DNA of 64,000 nt from contig BSBK01003560.1 in NCBI GenBank assembly GCA_027943335.1, positions 2,171,001 to 2,235,000 on the forward strand, written 5' to 3'. Source of the stretch: Chamaecyparis obtusa (lineage: Eukaryota; Streptophyta; Pinopsida; Cupressales; Cupressaceae). The notes beneath the pieces were generated by a model that did no database searches, was not told the DNA's origin, and saw only the letters and a list, made by a program, of their open reading frames with translations. Each line of letters begins with the position of its first letter. Positions within the stretch are counted from its first letter, which is position 1. Made by a program: the position numbers and the translations under genes. Below are positions 35,338 through 47,400 of the stretch, piece by piece.

Positions 35338-36530
35338 AGAGGACAACCAAGATGGTTAACCTCCTCCTTTGTCAGCCATGATGAATCTTCAATAGGTCAT
35401 CCTTTCCATTTGACCAGATATTCTTCATATGTCCTGTTCCTGGTACTTCTGCCAACATGACTATCCAGTATGTCCTCAATCTCCTTGGTAGTTGAACTAG
35501 TTGCTGGAATACTCCATTGCGCTATTGTGATGTCATCTTCAACACCTCCCTCTTGATACTCTATCAAATCTGAAATGTTAAATACTTATGAAATATTTAG
35601 CTCAATAGGCAATTCTACTTCATATGCATTTCTTGAATCATGCTTCTTCAGTATCTTACATGGCCCAAACTTCTTCATTTTCAACTTGTTATATGTACCA
35701 ACTAGAAATTGCTCCTTTCAAAAATGAACCATGACTTCATCTCCAACTTGAAATTCCTTATGCCTCCGTTTCTCATCTACCTTAACCTTATACTGTGCAT
35801 TCATCTTGGTAATGTGCTTCCTCACCTCCTCATGGATATTCTTCAAATGTTCTACAAAATCCTTAGCTTCAACATTACTTATTTCCCCTTTATCTATATT
35901 TCTCAACTTAGATGCATTTCTTGGACTACTTCCATATATAATCTGGAATGGTTATTTACCAGTGCTCCTACTAACAAAATTATTGTATGAAAATTCCACC
36001 TGTGGTAAAATCAAATCCCATCCTATTGGCTTATCTCCAACCAAACATCTCAGCAAATTTTCCAAACTTCTATTCACCACCTATGTTTGTCCATCAATCT
36101 ATGGATGATGTGATGAATTGAACTTCAAATATGTCTTCAACTTCTTCCACAATGTACGCCAAAAATACCCAACAAACTTAGTGTCTCGATCTGAAACTAT
36201 TGTCTTTGGCAAACCAGGTAGTCTCACTACTTCTCTAAAAAACAATTCTACTACATGAAAAACATCATTAGTCTTCTTGCAGGGAATGGAATGTTCCATC
36301 TTCAAAATTCTATCAACCATCACAAAAATTGAATCATGTCCCCGTTGAGTCCTCGGTAAACCAAGAACAAAGTCCATATTAATATCCTCCCAAGGTTTCT
36401 CTGGTACATGAAATGGCTAATACAACCCTTTATTATGCTTCACTCCTTTCACCATCTGACATACTCTACAACTCTTTACAAACTTCTTGACATCTTGCTG
36501 CAACTATGGCCAATAATAATTCTCACTAAC
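35338..36530 (-). pseudogene. Chromovirus B integrase, GPY/F module and chromodomain
   Basis: From about 36500 down: SCRVCQMVKG (zinc finger end), [32 protein letters not shown], then HP with a stop before DGQT, NRSLENLLRCLVGD, and KFQVGDEVMV-like residues. The open piece 35906-35718 has DEKRRHKEFQVGDEVMVHF. The chromodomain (about 35530-35380) reads IEDILDSHVGRSTR and EEYLVKWKG, then one stop where Arg/Gln is expected, then PIEDSSWL. It is better preserved than in A2. Confidence 0.88.
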
Positions 36531-37031
36531 TAAAGAAAGGGTTTTATGATGACCAAAATGTCCAGCCAATCCTCTACTATGCTTTTCCTTGATGAGATTC
36601 TCCCTCATAGAACTTCGTGGAATGCACAACTAACTCCCTCTAAATAGCATATCATCCTAAATGATAAAATCCAACCACTTCATTCTATCTAGAGTAACAG
36701 GTTCTTTACAAGCTTTCCAAGCTTCACCAAAATCAGGATCCTCTGGATACAAATTCTTGAGTTCCTTGAACCCAACCACCTCAATCTGCATCTATGTTAG
36801 TAATAATTGCCTTCTCCTAAGAGAATCTACAACCTTGTTAGACTTTCCACTCCTGTGTTTCAAAAAAAATTTATAACTCTACAAAAACTCAACCTATTTC
36901 AAATGCCTTCGATTCAATTTTCCTTGACTATTCAAATATTGCAAAGCTTGATGATCAGTATACAAAAAAAACTCCTTAGGAAGTAGATAGTGTCTCCACT
37001 TCTTTAATGCTTGATTTATAGTAGAAAATTC

Positions 37032-37900
37032 CTAATTAGAAATAGAATATTTTCTCTTGGCATCATTTAACTTCTCACTGAAATAAGTAATAGGTTTACC
37101 TTCTTGGCTCATAACAACTCCTATTATAGTACCACTAGTATCATAGTCTACTTGAAACACCTTATTAAAATCTAGAAGTGCTAAAACAGGTTGTTCTGTA
37201 AATTTTTGTTTCAAAAATTTAAAACTCTTATCTGCCCCATTAGTCCCCCATTAGTCCACTTGAACTCTTTTCTATCCCCTCTCATTGTTTCACTCAAGGG
37301 TCCACAAATACTGTTAAAATTTTTGATAAAATTTATGTAAAGCCTAGCCAAACCATGAAAATATCTTACCTCAGTAGCACTCTTTGGAGTAGGCCATTCA
37401 AGGATAGCTTGTACTTTCTCTGGGTCCATTTTTAGACCTTTTGCTGAGACTACAAATCCCAAATACACTAACTCCTTCACAAAACTGCACTTCTTCAAAT
37501 TAATCAACAATTTCTCTTCTCTCAACTTCTCAAACACCATACGAATATGCATCATATGCTCCTCCAATGTCTTACTAAAGATCAAAATATCATCTAGGTA
37601 AACAATGACAAACTTACCCAAAAATTCTTTTAGAACCTCATTCATGAGCTGCATGAAAGTTCTTGGTGCATTGGTTAGCCCAAAAGGCATGACTAACCAC
37701 TCATATAGTCTTTCCTTTGTCTTGAAAGCAGTCTTCCATTCATCTCCTTCTCTGATCTGAATCTGGTGATATTCACTCTTCAGATCTATCTTTGAAAAAT
37801 ACATAGCTCCACTCAAATAGTCCATCATATCATCCATTCATGGCAATGGAAACCTATACTTGATTGTGATCTTGTTTATTACTCTAGAATTCGTACACAT
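37032..37900 (-). pseudogene. Chromovirus B reverse transcriptase and RNase H start
   Basis: 37837-37211 is open for 208 codons with [33 protein letters not shown] and an intact catalytic YLDD ([13 protein letters not shown], about 37578-37616), then [14 protein letters not shown]. An 11-bp tandem duplication of CCCATTAGTCC at about 37235-37256 shifts the frame between thumb and RNase H. RNase H resumes at 37214 (LALLDFNKVFQVDYDTSG, FSEKLNDAKRKYS). This copy shows what A2 has lost. Confidence 0.88.
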
Positions 37901-37978
37901 CCTCCATTCTCCATTCTTCTTCAGTGCTAATACTATTGGTACAATACATGGACTCAGGCTCTCGTAAATCAACCCCTT

Positions 37979-38760
37979 CTATAATAACTCATGTACTTGT
38001 CTATTCAGTTCTTCACTTTCTACTAGTGTCATTCTATGTGCTGCCTTATTTGGCAAACTAGCTCTTGGAATCAAGTCCATCTGATGACTGATCTTCCTTA
38101 CTTGTGGTAATCCATCAAGAACATTATCGGATACAATATCTTGAAACTCATTCAACAAATTTGCAACTTCTATAGGTACATCTTCTACTTCCTCTTTACC
38201 AACTTTTGGGATTAAAGAAAAACACACATGCTCATGCCTCATACCATCTAGGAATTTTCTTCCATCAAAAAAAGTTATTCTTGCACTACCACATACCTTT
38301 TCTTCTGTGTCATTCAATGGCTTTAGCTTATGTTGCACTCCATCCTTTGTCAGGGAATAGGTATTCGCACAACCATCATGTATAGCACACCTATCAAACT
38401 ACCATGGTCTACCCAACAACATATGACATGCATCCATAGATATGATATCAAATAGTACCTCATCATGGTATCCGCCAATCTTGAACTTCACTAGGCATTG
38501 TTCATTGACCATGACCTTGTGGTCATCCTATACCTAGGCAATCCAATATGGATGTGGGTGTTTTTGTCTCTTCAGCTTCAACTTCATGACCATCTCTTCT
38601 GACACCAAATTGTCCATGCTTCCACTATCAATAATCACATCACAACACTTACCCTCACACTTGCACCTGGTGTGAAACAAGCTCCTCCTTTGCTCAGGTT
38701 CATTTTCACCACTTAGTAGGACTCTTTTGTTAATTAGCGTTTCTCCTCTTTCAACATCTT
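37979..38760 (-). pseudogene. Chromovirus B protease and pre-RT linker
   Basis: The protease lies at about 38655-38570 with CDVIIDSGSMDNLVSEEMV; the catalytic DSG is intact here, unlike A2. Downstream come MLLGRPW and an open piece 38338-37979 (GRKFLDGMRHEHVCF, DIVSDNVLDGLP, MDLIPRASLPNKAAHRM) leading into RT. Confidence 0.82.
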
Positions 38761-38789
38761 CAGAATGTGATGATACAACATCTTCATCT

Positions 38790-39845
38790 ACATGTGCAAC
38801 TCTAGCCTAGCCTTTAGTTCATCTATCTGTCCTTCCTTGGCATTGAGGACATTCAAATGCCCTATGACCTTCTTCTCCACAATGAAAACATATTCCATAG
38901 AAGCTTCCTTTTCCTGAACCTTGTCCTCTTCCTCTTCCTCTCTGATCTCTATTATTCTGATCATGGAAACGATTGGAATTATTTCCTCTCTAATTTTGAC
39001 TGCTACTGGCCTCATCCTTCTTTTTCGAATCTTCATTCCGGCCTCCATATGACCATCCACCAAATCTTCCACCATGACCTATTCTGTTTTGTCTACTCTC
39101 AAACTTCTTGTTCAACTTTTCCTCTATTTTTAGGGAAAACTGGTATGCCTCTTCAATATTATTCATTCAAACTAGATTCAACTCCTCCTGAATGCTCTAT
39201 CTCAACCCATTAAGATAACGGGCAACTTTCTCCCTATCAGCTTCTGCATGGCCTATTCTGATGAGGATTCGATAGAACTCCTCGGTATACTCCTAAACAG
39301 ATCTTCTTGCTTGCTTCAAACTTTGCATTTTCTTTAGTAGGTCAAGCTCATAATCAATAGGAATGAACTGTCACTTCAATTTGTCCACTATTCGATCCCA
39401 TCTTGTGATTTTCTCCTTTCCTCTTCTATTTCTCTCTAATTGAATCTCTTGCCACTAGATCTTTGCATGACCCTTCAGTCTGGCCTTTGCAAACTTGACC
39501 CTATCAGGATCCTCAATATCTTCATACTCAAAATATTCTTCACATTCATTGATCCAATCGATCAATTCCTCTGGGTTAAGATTTCTTGAAAAATGTAGGA
39601 ACCTCAATCTTAGGTCTTTTCCTGATCTTGGAAATGGCTCAGAAAATTCTTTCTTCTTCCTGATTCACAATTTTGACTTCTCCTTCAAAATTTCCTTCTT
39701 CAGCTTCATCCTCGCTTTCATCTCTGACATTAAGATTCATTCATCTATGAATCTATTCTTGTAATGCTCATGCTTGTCTCTGGAGTGCTCTAACCTTAGG
39801 TGTTACACCACCAGCTCTTCTGCCACATTCCCTTTGTGGAGACAT
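38790..39845 (-). pseudogene. Chromovirus B gag with CCHC zinc knuckle
   Basis: It starts at ATG 39845 (MSPQRECGRRAGG). The acidic N-terminal region is followed by the gag core (FSRNLNPEELIDWINE, EYFEYEDIEDPDRVKFAKARL, RGKEKITRWDRIV) and the zinc knuckle CFHCGEEGHRAFEC (about 38880-38838). Stops are frequent, for example where Trp or Gln is expected in the core. The larger open stretch on this strand (39075-38788) is in the wrong frame at the knuckle. Confidence 0.82.
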
Positions 39846-39933
39846 TTTTGCACTGTTCGCTAGAACCCTAACCACGGTCCTAGTTCAAACTGCCTCATAG
39901 TTGGCAATCTATTTACACACTCAGGAACTCTCT

Positions 39934-39946
39934 CTCTGATACCACT
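39934..39946 (-). promoter_or_regulatory. Primer-binding site of chromovirus B
   Basis: The minus strand reads TGGTATCAGAGAG, adjacent to the 5' LTR end. Initiator-Met tRNA type. Confidence 0.85.
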
Positions 39947-40790
39947 TGATGAATGGTGATCCCCTTAATACCACAAACACATAACATAAATAGAGAAACA
40001 ACAACAATTTGCAAGAACAGAAAATGGGCTTCTTGTTATCTCCACAAATGTGGAAATCCAAGTTTCAAAATTATAATATGCAAAGCCACATGGGCATTCC
40101 CCTTACAAGATTCTGTAGGATAAAGCCTCGAATAATTACCTAGATATACCCAGAACTGCCCTAGACAACACTATGGGCCTTCTTTATATAGACAATTTCC
40201 ACCACTTGAGAAGGTTCCAAAAATTTAGCCCTTAGGGCTGACCAAACTTAGAATTATTTTATTTTTTAATTTATTACATCAAAGTTTCAAAATAACTTTT
40301 GAAACCCAAACATATATTTTGAAGAAAATTTATTTTTTGCCATTTTAGGTGGCCCAACTTTTGGAGACCATAAGTCATCACCCATTGACCCGATTGACTA
40401 TTATGACCCTAATTCAGAAAGGGCGCGAAGAGTTCTACAGTGCTTGATTTGCACAAGATCTAGTTAGCCAAAGTTTCAACCTCATTCGGGGCCTCTAAAG
40501 CCTTCAAAACTGACTTCAAAGTTTATGTACCTTGCTGCCAATACTGAAATTTTTTAATATCTTCAAAACTAGACTTGATCTAGCAATGAAACTTTACTGG
40601 CAAGTTGATATGACTAAGATGAACCCTCACATGTGAAATCAAAACATTTTGAGATCGTATGACCAAGTTACTAAAAATAGCAAGTTTCCATAAATAGCAG
40701 CTCTGCACAAGATATCCCTTATTGAAAAGAAACCAAAAATATTTTTGGGTGATGCAAGATTTCTCTTACACCCAGGATGCTCCCGCATCA
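39947..40790 (-). repeat. 5' LTR of chromovirus B (844 bp)
   Basis: The minus strand starts TGATGCGGGAGCATC and ends TTCATCA before the primer site. A minus-strand TATATAAAGAAGG lies at about 40178-40190. Confidence 0.92.
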
Positions 40791-40795
40791 ATTTC
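40791..40795. repeat. Target-site duplication ATTTC, right copy
   Basis: Matches 34438-34442. Confidence 0.9.
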
Positions 40796-43700
40796 CAACA
40801 TACAAGCCCAACATGTGGCTTTCACAATAGCAATGTCCTTCATGGGATCTCAAAATCCTCCATCTACATCCCAAACTCCTTCCATCACACCTACATGTTC
40901 AAAATCCTCCACACCAACAAGCTCTTGATGGGGCCTCACCCAAGCCCAAATGAATGCCTTGGGTATACCAACCCAATCCCACATATCCATTCTCATAAAC
41001 CAACAAGCCACTTTCTGTAAGAAACACAAAATAAACCATCACAACCCCCTCCACCTTCATCTTTTCCCACATATACCAACTATCTATCTATACCACCCAC
41101 TGCTTCTCAAATAGTTCCTCCACCCCAACAACAGAGTTCCACCCATCTCGCCAGCTACCTCACATAACCACCTCCTACCACCAGCTTCCAAATAGCCACT
41201 CTACCACTCAGCAATCTAGGAATGCATCCCACATATATTAGCCAAGCCCAAACCCAATTACATGAAGGCCAATCCTATCAACAAGCTATGCCATTCCATC
41301 AGCCTCCTCCACAACACCAATACTTCCCAGCACAATAGTAACAACATCCCATTATCCCCCAGTAACAAAAAACATCATCCTATCCATTGCAGCAAAAACA
41401 TCCCATCATACCGCAGTAGCAACAAGAAACTCCATACCTTCCATAGAAATACACCCCCACACCTCAGCAAAAACATCCTCCCTAGTAGCTATCACCGCAA
41501 AATCTATTTCAGTTTGCCTATCTTGCCATGCAATTTGCATATCCTACTCTGCAATATCCTTCACAAAATCATCCATATTCACTAGCACCATTAGATCCTT
41601 TCTCGATGGGAGTACCCACTCCAACTCCAATCAATGCCGAATGGGAAGAGATGAAGAACGCTCTCAAGGAGCTTAAGGCTACAACAAAGAGAAAGGATTT
41701 CAAGTTTGGCGAGGTCTATGCCTATCCCTTTAATAGATTAATCACAACAATCCCCTTTCCTAAACACTTAAAGACACCCAAGCTCAACAAATATCACGGG
41801 AAAGGGGAGCTACTTATCCATGTCAAAGAATTCTATATGGCTTGCCAAGGGGTTGCATATAGTGACAATTTCATCATCTGCCTATTCCCCAAGAGCTTGG
41901 GAGGGACTTCTATTGAATGGTATTACAAGATACCCTATGGGACAATTAAAACCTTTGGTGAACTCTCTAAGAAGTTCATCACTCAGTATGCCCATAATGT
42001 TGAAAATGAGCTATCTTTGTTAGACCTTTGCAACTCAATGAAGAAAGTAGGTCATAGCCTAGCTAATTACTTGCAATGATGGAAAAATCTCACCACAAGG
42101 TTATCATATCAACCACTTGAGAAACATCTCACTAAAATATTCATCGATAACCTACATCCTAAGCTATCCCATTTCATGAGGATGAACTGCATCCAAAATT
42201 ATCAAGACATCAAAGGCAAACACATAGATATCGAAAGAGGCCTCTTAGATAAAGGCACCATTTGACACTACAAAGATTATTTACATAGAAAACCTAGTAA
42301 TTGAAAACCTTTCTATTAGAATAGGAACAAGAATGCTATCACAAAAAGATTCACAAACACCAAATATGTCCAAATTGTTGTGGCCGGTCCTACACCAAAT
42401 CCTGCATATCAACAATAACAACCTCAAATCAATCAACAACCTATGCAACACTATCAACAACAAGAAAACCAATAAAACCCAAAAAAATCAGGGTAATTCC
42501 ATATCCATTACTCCAACTCGAAACTAGCCTCGAGTCCAAACTTATAAAAAATGAACCTTCACCCCTCTTGGTGAACCATTGGATGTAATCTTCCATCAAA
42601 TGGCTAAAACAAATCTAATTACCTATCCTCCAACTCAACAATTCGATGATGCAACTCCCAAGCCAACATGGTACAAAGAGCATGAGTACTGTGACTATCA
42701 TTGTGTTAAAGGATACACTACCCTCAGGTGTATTAAATTGAAGCACTATATCCAAGATCTCATTGATAGAAAAGAGATCCAAGTGGACACACCAGCCCAA
42801 CCCTCGCTAAATGCCAATCTATAAATCTATCAAAATGTATTGCCTCAACACAACACTAGGAAGAAGCAAGTCAATACCAATCCTCCACCTTAGAATCAAG
42901 GAAAAGCCAAACAAGGAGACCACGCTAACCAGAAAGACTATACTACTACCTACATCAATTATGACAAATTTTTTGGATGCATAACCCAAGTTGAGCCCAC
43001 TATCAATGTCATCCATGTCAAGGGAGTAGATAGTCAATGTGTTGTTACCACACAAAGAGGCCAAATATTTTTCGTCAGTGCTAATCCAATACCTACACAT
43101 AATGCACAATATAACCTTCTAGAACACCTTGGAAATACACCTAACCAAATATCCATCCTCGACCTTCTCGACACTTCACTCATCTATCAAGAGATACTCA
43201 ACTGAGCCCTCCAAAAAGGACATGTCCCCATGGACATTAATACCATCTAGTTTAAGAACCTTGTGGGACACTTATCAACATCTTGTGCTCTTTCCTTCAA
43301 GCCTTCTGACATACCATCTATTGAGCCTGACCACAATCTCTATCTTTGTATCATCATCATGGTCAAAGACTTTTCCATCAAAAGGGTCATGATAGATAAT
43401 GGATCAACCCTAAATTTGTGTACCCTAAAGTTCATTCAGCAAGTGGGGTTCATAGAGGATGACATATCACATAATGTCATTAGCATCAATGCCTATGATA
43501 ATTTGGAGCGTACCTCAGAAGGTACCATTGTTTTTCCCATCAAGTTGGGCCCAACAATTCAAGACACCATCTACCATGTTGTTGATCTAGACCTACCTCA
43601 TAACATCCTACTCAGCCGACCATGGATTCATTCTATAAAATACATACCATCTACTTATCACTAGTCCCTCAAATTTCCACACCAAGGCACTGAGATCACC

Positions 43701-44496
43701 ATCCATGCAAATCCCCAGCCCTTCACATACTAACATGTGTTTGGAAGCATCATTCCACTCATTACACCCATTGTCCTGGAATCAATATTGGCACTTCCAT
43801 TTCCAGTTCATCCCAATCCCATAGAGATCTAGAAACTATCTTAGCCTCCACCCTCTCTTCCGTCAAGATCAACAACTAGGGTTCTAGTGAGTACATCTTA
43901 AATGATGCATTTGGAGTAGGGGCCCTACCTTTTGATCCACATACACAAGGGTGCCCAAGCCACCAAAGAAAGTCTACTCTAGTAGATCCTAAAATCAAGT
44001 AGTTTGGGCCATTAACTTTTGTTTTCCATGGAATCATAAATAGTCTAGAGATGGACCTTGACATTAACAGTTGGCTATACAAAGATCCCCACCTCCTGAC
44101 ACTGAGCTCCTCAAAAACTTTAAATATAAATATCCTTCATTGCAAAAATATGCTACAGAGCAATGGAAATATCAAGGCGTTGGTCCAGGACTAGAAGAAA
44201 GTGGTAGCAAAGATCCAATAGAGGCCTCAAAAAATCCTTAACATGAAGGCCTTGGCTTTAATACCTCTCACCTATGCATACAAGAACCCAATACCACAAC
44301 TAGGGACACTAATCTACCCAACATCACCATCTTGAATATCTAGGATGACCTTGTAGAAATCAAAGATATCCCTGAAGAGGAAGAAAATAAATCCTACAAT
44401 GAAATCTTCGATGATGATACCCTCTTGGGAAATTCTGTCCTCCATTAGCTCTCCATTATCATCATTGAACTTCTCCTCATCCATTGTGAACTCATA
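40796..44496 (+). pseudogene. Tat-like gag (C-terminal part), protease and start of pol linker
   Basis: A Pro/Gln/Ser/His-rich stretch (40796-41520) precedes the gag core at 41528-42079 (INAEWEEMKNALKEL, YHGKGELLIHVKEFYMA, GTSIEWYYKIPYGTIKTFGELSKKF). A Tat-type gag motif lies at about 42680-42770: YCDYHCVKGYTTLRC then IKLKHYIQDLI. The linker NILDLLDTSLIY-like residues precede the aspartic protease (about 43390-43425: RVMIDNGSTLNLC), followed by LGPTIQDTIYHVVD and NILLSRPWI. Beyond 43665 the frame has many stops (mostly CAA, CAG or TGG sites) but is followable to 44496, ending GAA CTC ATA, where the solo LTR begins. Confidence 0.8.
44492..44496. repeat. Target-site duplication TCATA, left copy
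   Basis: Matches 49669-49673. Confidence 0.85.
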
Positions 44497-47400
44497 TGTA
44501 AGGCCCAACCTGTTTCCACCTTTTCCTTGACACTTTGATGACAGAGGATTAAGGGGTGTTGTAGTATCTGGATGATTGGTAAATCCCTAACGGAATTGTA
44601 CCTTAGGATAGACCTATATATTGTACTTTCATATCAGTACCTATCAACTAAGTGTCGCAATGACAGAGGTGATATATTTGGGTTATTAATTGTGTAAGTG
44701 AATCTTGGATGCAGTATGTTACCCTGCAAATCATAGATCCAGCTAGACTATTAAGGTTCCATTGAGTACTTTTGTCGAAAGGATTAGATTCAAGTAGTCG
44801 AGATGTAAATGCCAAATTAGTATGTGTTAAGTCTTAAGTTTATCTTGGATTAAATTAATAAGTTGATGTGATGATTCTAGTAACTCCTACAAGGAGGATG
44901 AGTAATGTTTTGATGATGTATTATATGGTTATACCATAGTGACATTTTGGTGATATTCTTAGAACCTTGAACAAGGATTTGTTAGATCCTAGACTAATAG
45001 GATTATTCTGCATTTTGTTTTCCTAGATTAGGAAATTTAATCATACTCGTGATAAGAATTTTATAGGACCTGATTGTTATGGTTACCCCCTTACCAATGT
45101 TGAACCATCGATTTATCTTAAATATCATGCTAAGGAAAATTGAGAATCTTTGAGATTAGGAGTACTATGAAGTTATGCAATCAAATTATGTAGATTGAAT
45201 TGAGTTGAAATAATGAATGTATTCTATATGTTTACAAGCTTGAATTTGGATTATGATCTATATGCGGGCATTGTACTTTATGTGACTTTGAGTACACAGT
45301 AGAAATTATAACTTATGTGTATAAAATTATATGCAATTAAATTATGCACTATATGAAAGTGATTAGATGTATGCATTGAATCATGAATTATGAGAAAGCG
45401 ATTGTAAGAATGCAATCGAATTCTATGTTGCAAATGAATATCATGTTAGAAATCTTTGCTACATTGATGTTATGAGTAATTGATGATTACCTTGTGATGA
45501 TGTTAGATTATTGATGATCATGATTTCAATTGAATTACAAGATTAGTAGGCATTAGAGATGCAATTGAATTATGAAATTGAACTAAGCAATTGAATTTTG
45601 ATTAAATTGAAGATGTTATATCTTATATGTTTATTCGTATTGGTTTTTCTTCCTTGAATTATTGATGCTGCATTGAGGAGTGTGCAGGTAAGAGAACCAT
45701 GGAATTAATCGGAGAACCAAGGTTAAACAAATGTGAATTGAGTAAGCCAAAGCTTAATCTGATACGGGATTAAAAGCCTCGTTGTAATGTGAACTCCTTG
45801 TAAATGTGGATCTTTGCAGGTGTGTTATTAGTTAATTTCTTGTTGTCATCTAGGACATGACCTTGGGTATGTAATGTGTAATCGTTAGTGTCATTTGACA
45901 CTTGTTATGTGCTTGTTTTAATTCATCCTTGTTCTAGTCACTTCTAGAGGCCAATAAGGGGTTCTAAGGGTCATTTTTGGCATAATTTAAGTACCTTATG
46001 GATAGGGTTATGGGTTAAGAAGGTTTTGAGCATGTCCCTAATTCCCTAGTAACCTTGGTAACCTATTTTATGACCCATTTGCCCTCAACTTCGAAATTGG
46101 ATAAGTCATGATCTTTACCCAACTCCACCTTTTCTTTCAATCATGCATTTATCATGAGGGGACAAGGAAAGACAACAAGGCCATAGAGTCAAGTCTACAT
46201 TTATGGATGGTGGGTGGGTAGAAATTTGGAGGCCTTTTAGAGGCCCTTAGGAGATTTAGGGGGTGTTCACCCACTCTCTACATTTGGGGGAGACATTAGG
46301 GTTTGGATTGAGGAAGGATAAGGGGATAAGCTCTTCTCAAATTTCCATTTCCATCACACTTGTGGAGGTTGGTTACTCTTCTCATGGAAGCTTTTCTACT
46401 TGTGCATTAGATTAGCTTGTATCTTTCTCTCTCATGTATATGAATCTTGATTCTTGTTGTGACAATGTGTTGTAAGGGAGGGATTTTGGGTTTGATTTCA
46501 TGGTTTGATCTTGTTCTTTTTGCTTGATTGAGGGAGTTCTTGTTTATGGGTGTGAGGCATTACTCACCCTTTGGGAAGGGAAGAAGTGGCCTATGGGTGG
46601 AGGGGTTAGTTGGGCTCTCCATGAGGTGAGAGTCTCTTCTCTTGGAGAAGAGGGATAAGTCCATGGTGTATGGGCACCATGGAAGCCATTGCATTCTTGT
46701 ATTTTGAAGAGGATGTTAAGAAAAGTATGTGTATGAAGAGGCATATGGATATGTAGCCTTGAAGAGGCATTTGGATATGCATGGATATGTAGCCTTCAAG
46801 AGGAATTTGGATATGTAGCCTTGAAGAGGCATTTGAATACTCATGGTGAGAAAATTTGTATGTAATGGCATTCTCCCCTTGAAAAAGCCCACCTCCACCC
46901 TCTCAATGAGCTTGTAAGACTCATTTGTGTAACCTTGGAAGGGAGTAATTTGTTGTATGTGCATTTGTGTAAATTTTTTGTGAGCATCTTGTTGATCTTG
47001 TTGCATACCCGTTTAGCCTTGGTTCTCCAAGCTCGGGGGTGGTCTCATAAGAGTCCTAGGTTGGGTGGTGAGCACCCATGGTTCTCCATTTTTTTTATTT
47101 GTAGGTTTGGATGTCAAGACTCATGTGGATAATGCTTGAAAAAGTCCACTCTCTTGGTGTAGAATTATCCTATGATGTGGTATTGTTGATCCTTGTTGAA
47201 GATCATCTTCTTGTTGTATTTTGTAATGTTGTTTGTATGCCTTTTGGCTATTGTGAAGTTGTAAGAGATTAGTAATGAAGATGAGTTTTGTTATTCCATC
47301 TTGAACTCTCATTGAGTATCTACACCAATTTGGATTAATTAGTTGTAAATGTGAATACTTCTTTATCACAAAGAATATGTATTTTAGTTGATGAGATGAC

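Larger units (their letters stand above)
34443..40790 (-). mobile_element. Chromovirus B: complete Ty3/gypsy element inserted in Tat-like gag
   Basis: It is 6,348 bp, with LTRs of 844 and 847 bp, ATTTC duplications and a primer site at about 39934-39946. The minus-strand order is gag with zinc knuckle, protease, RT, RNase H, integrase, GPY/F, chromodomain. It is related to A1/A2: LTR starts (TGATGC.GGAGCATC) and pol motifs are alike, but most LTR sequence differs. Confidence 0.93.

Noticed and set aside
43129..43392. 87-codon ORF in the Tat-like region
   Set aside because: It is a frame shadow; the protease linker motifs are in another frame (43263-43664).
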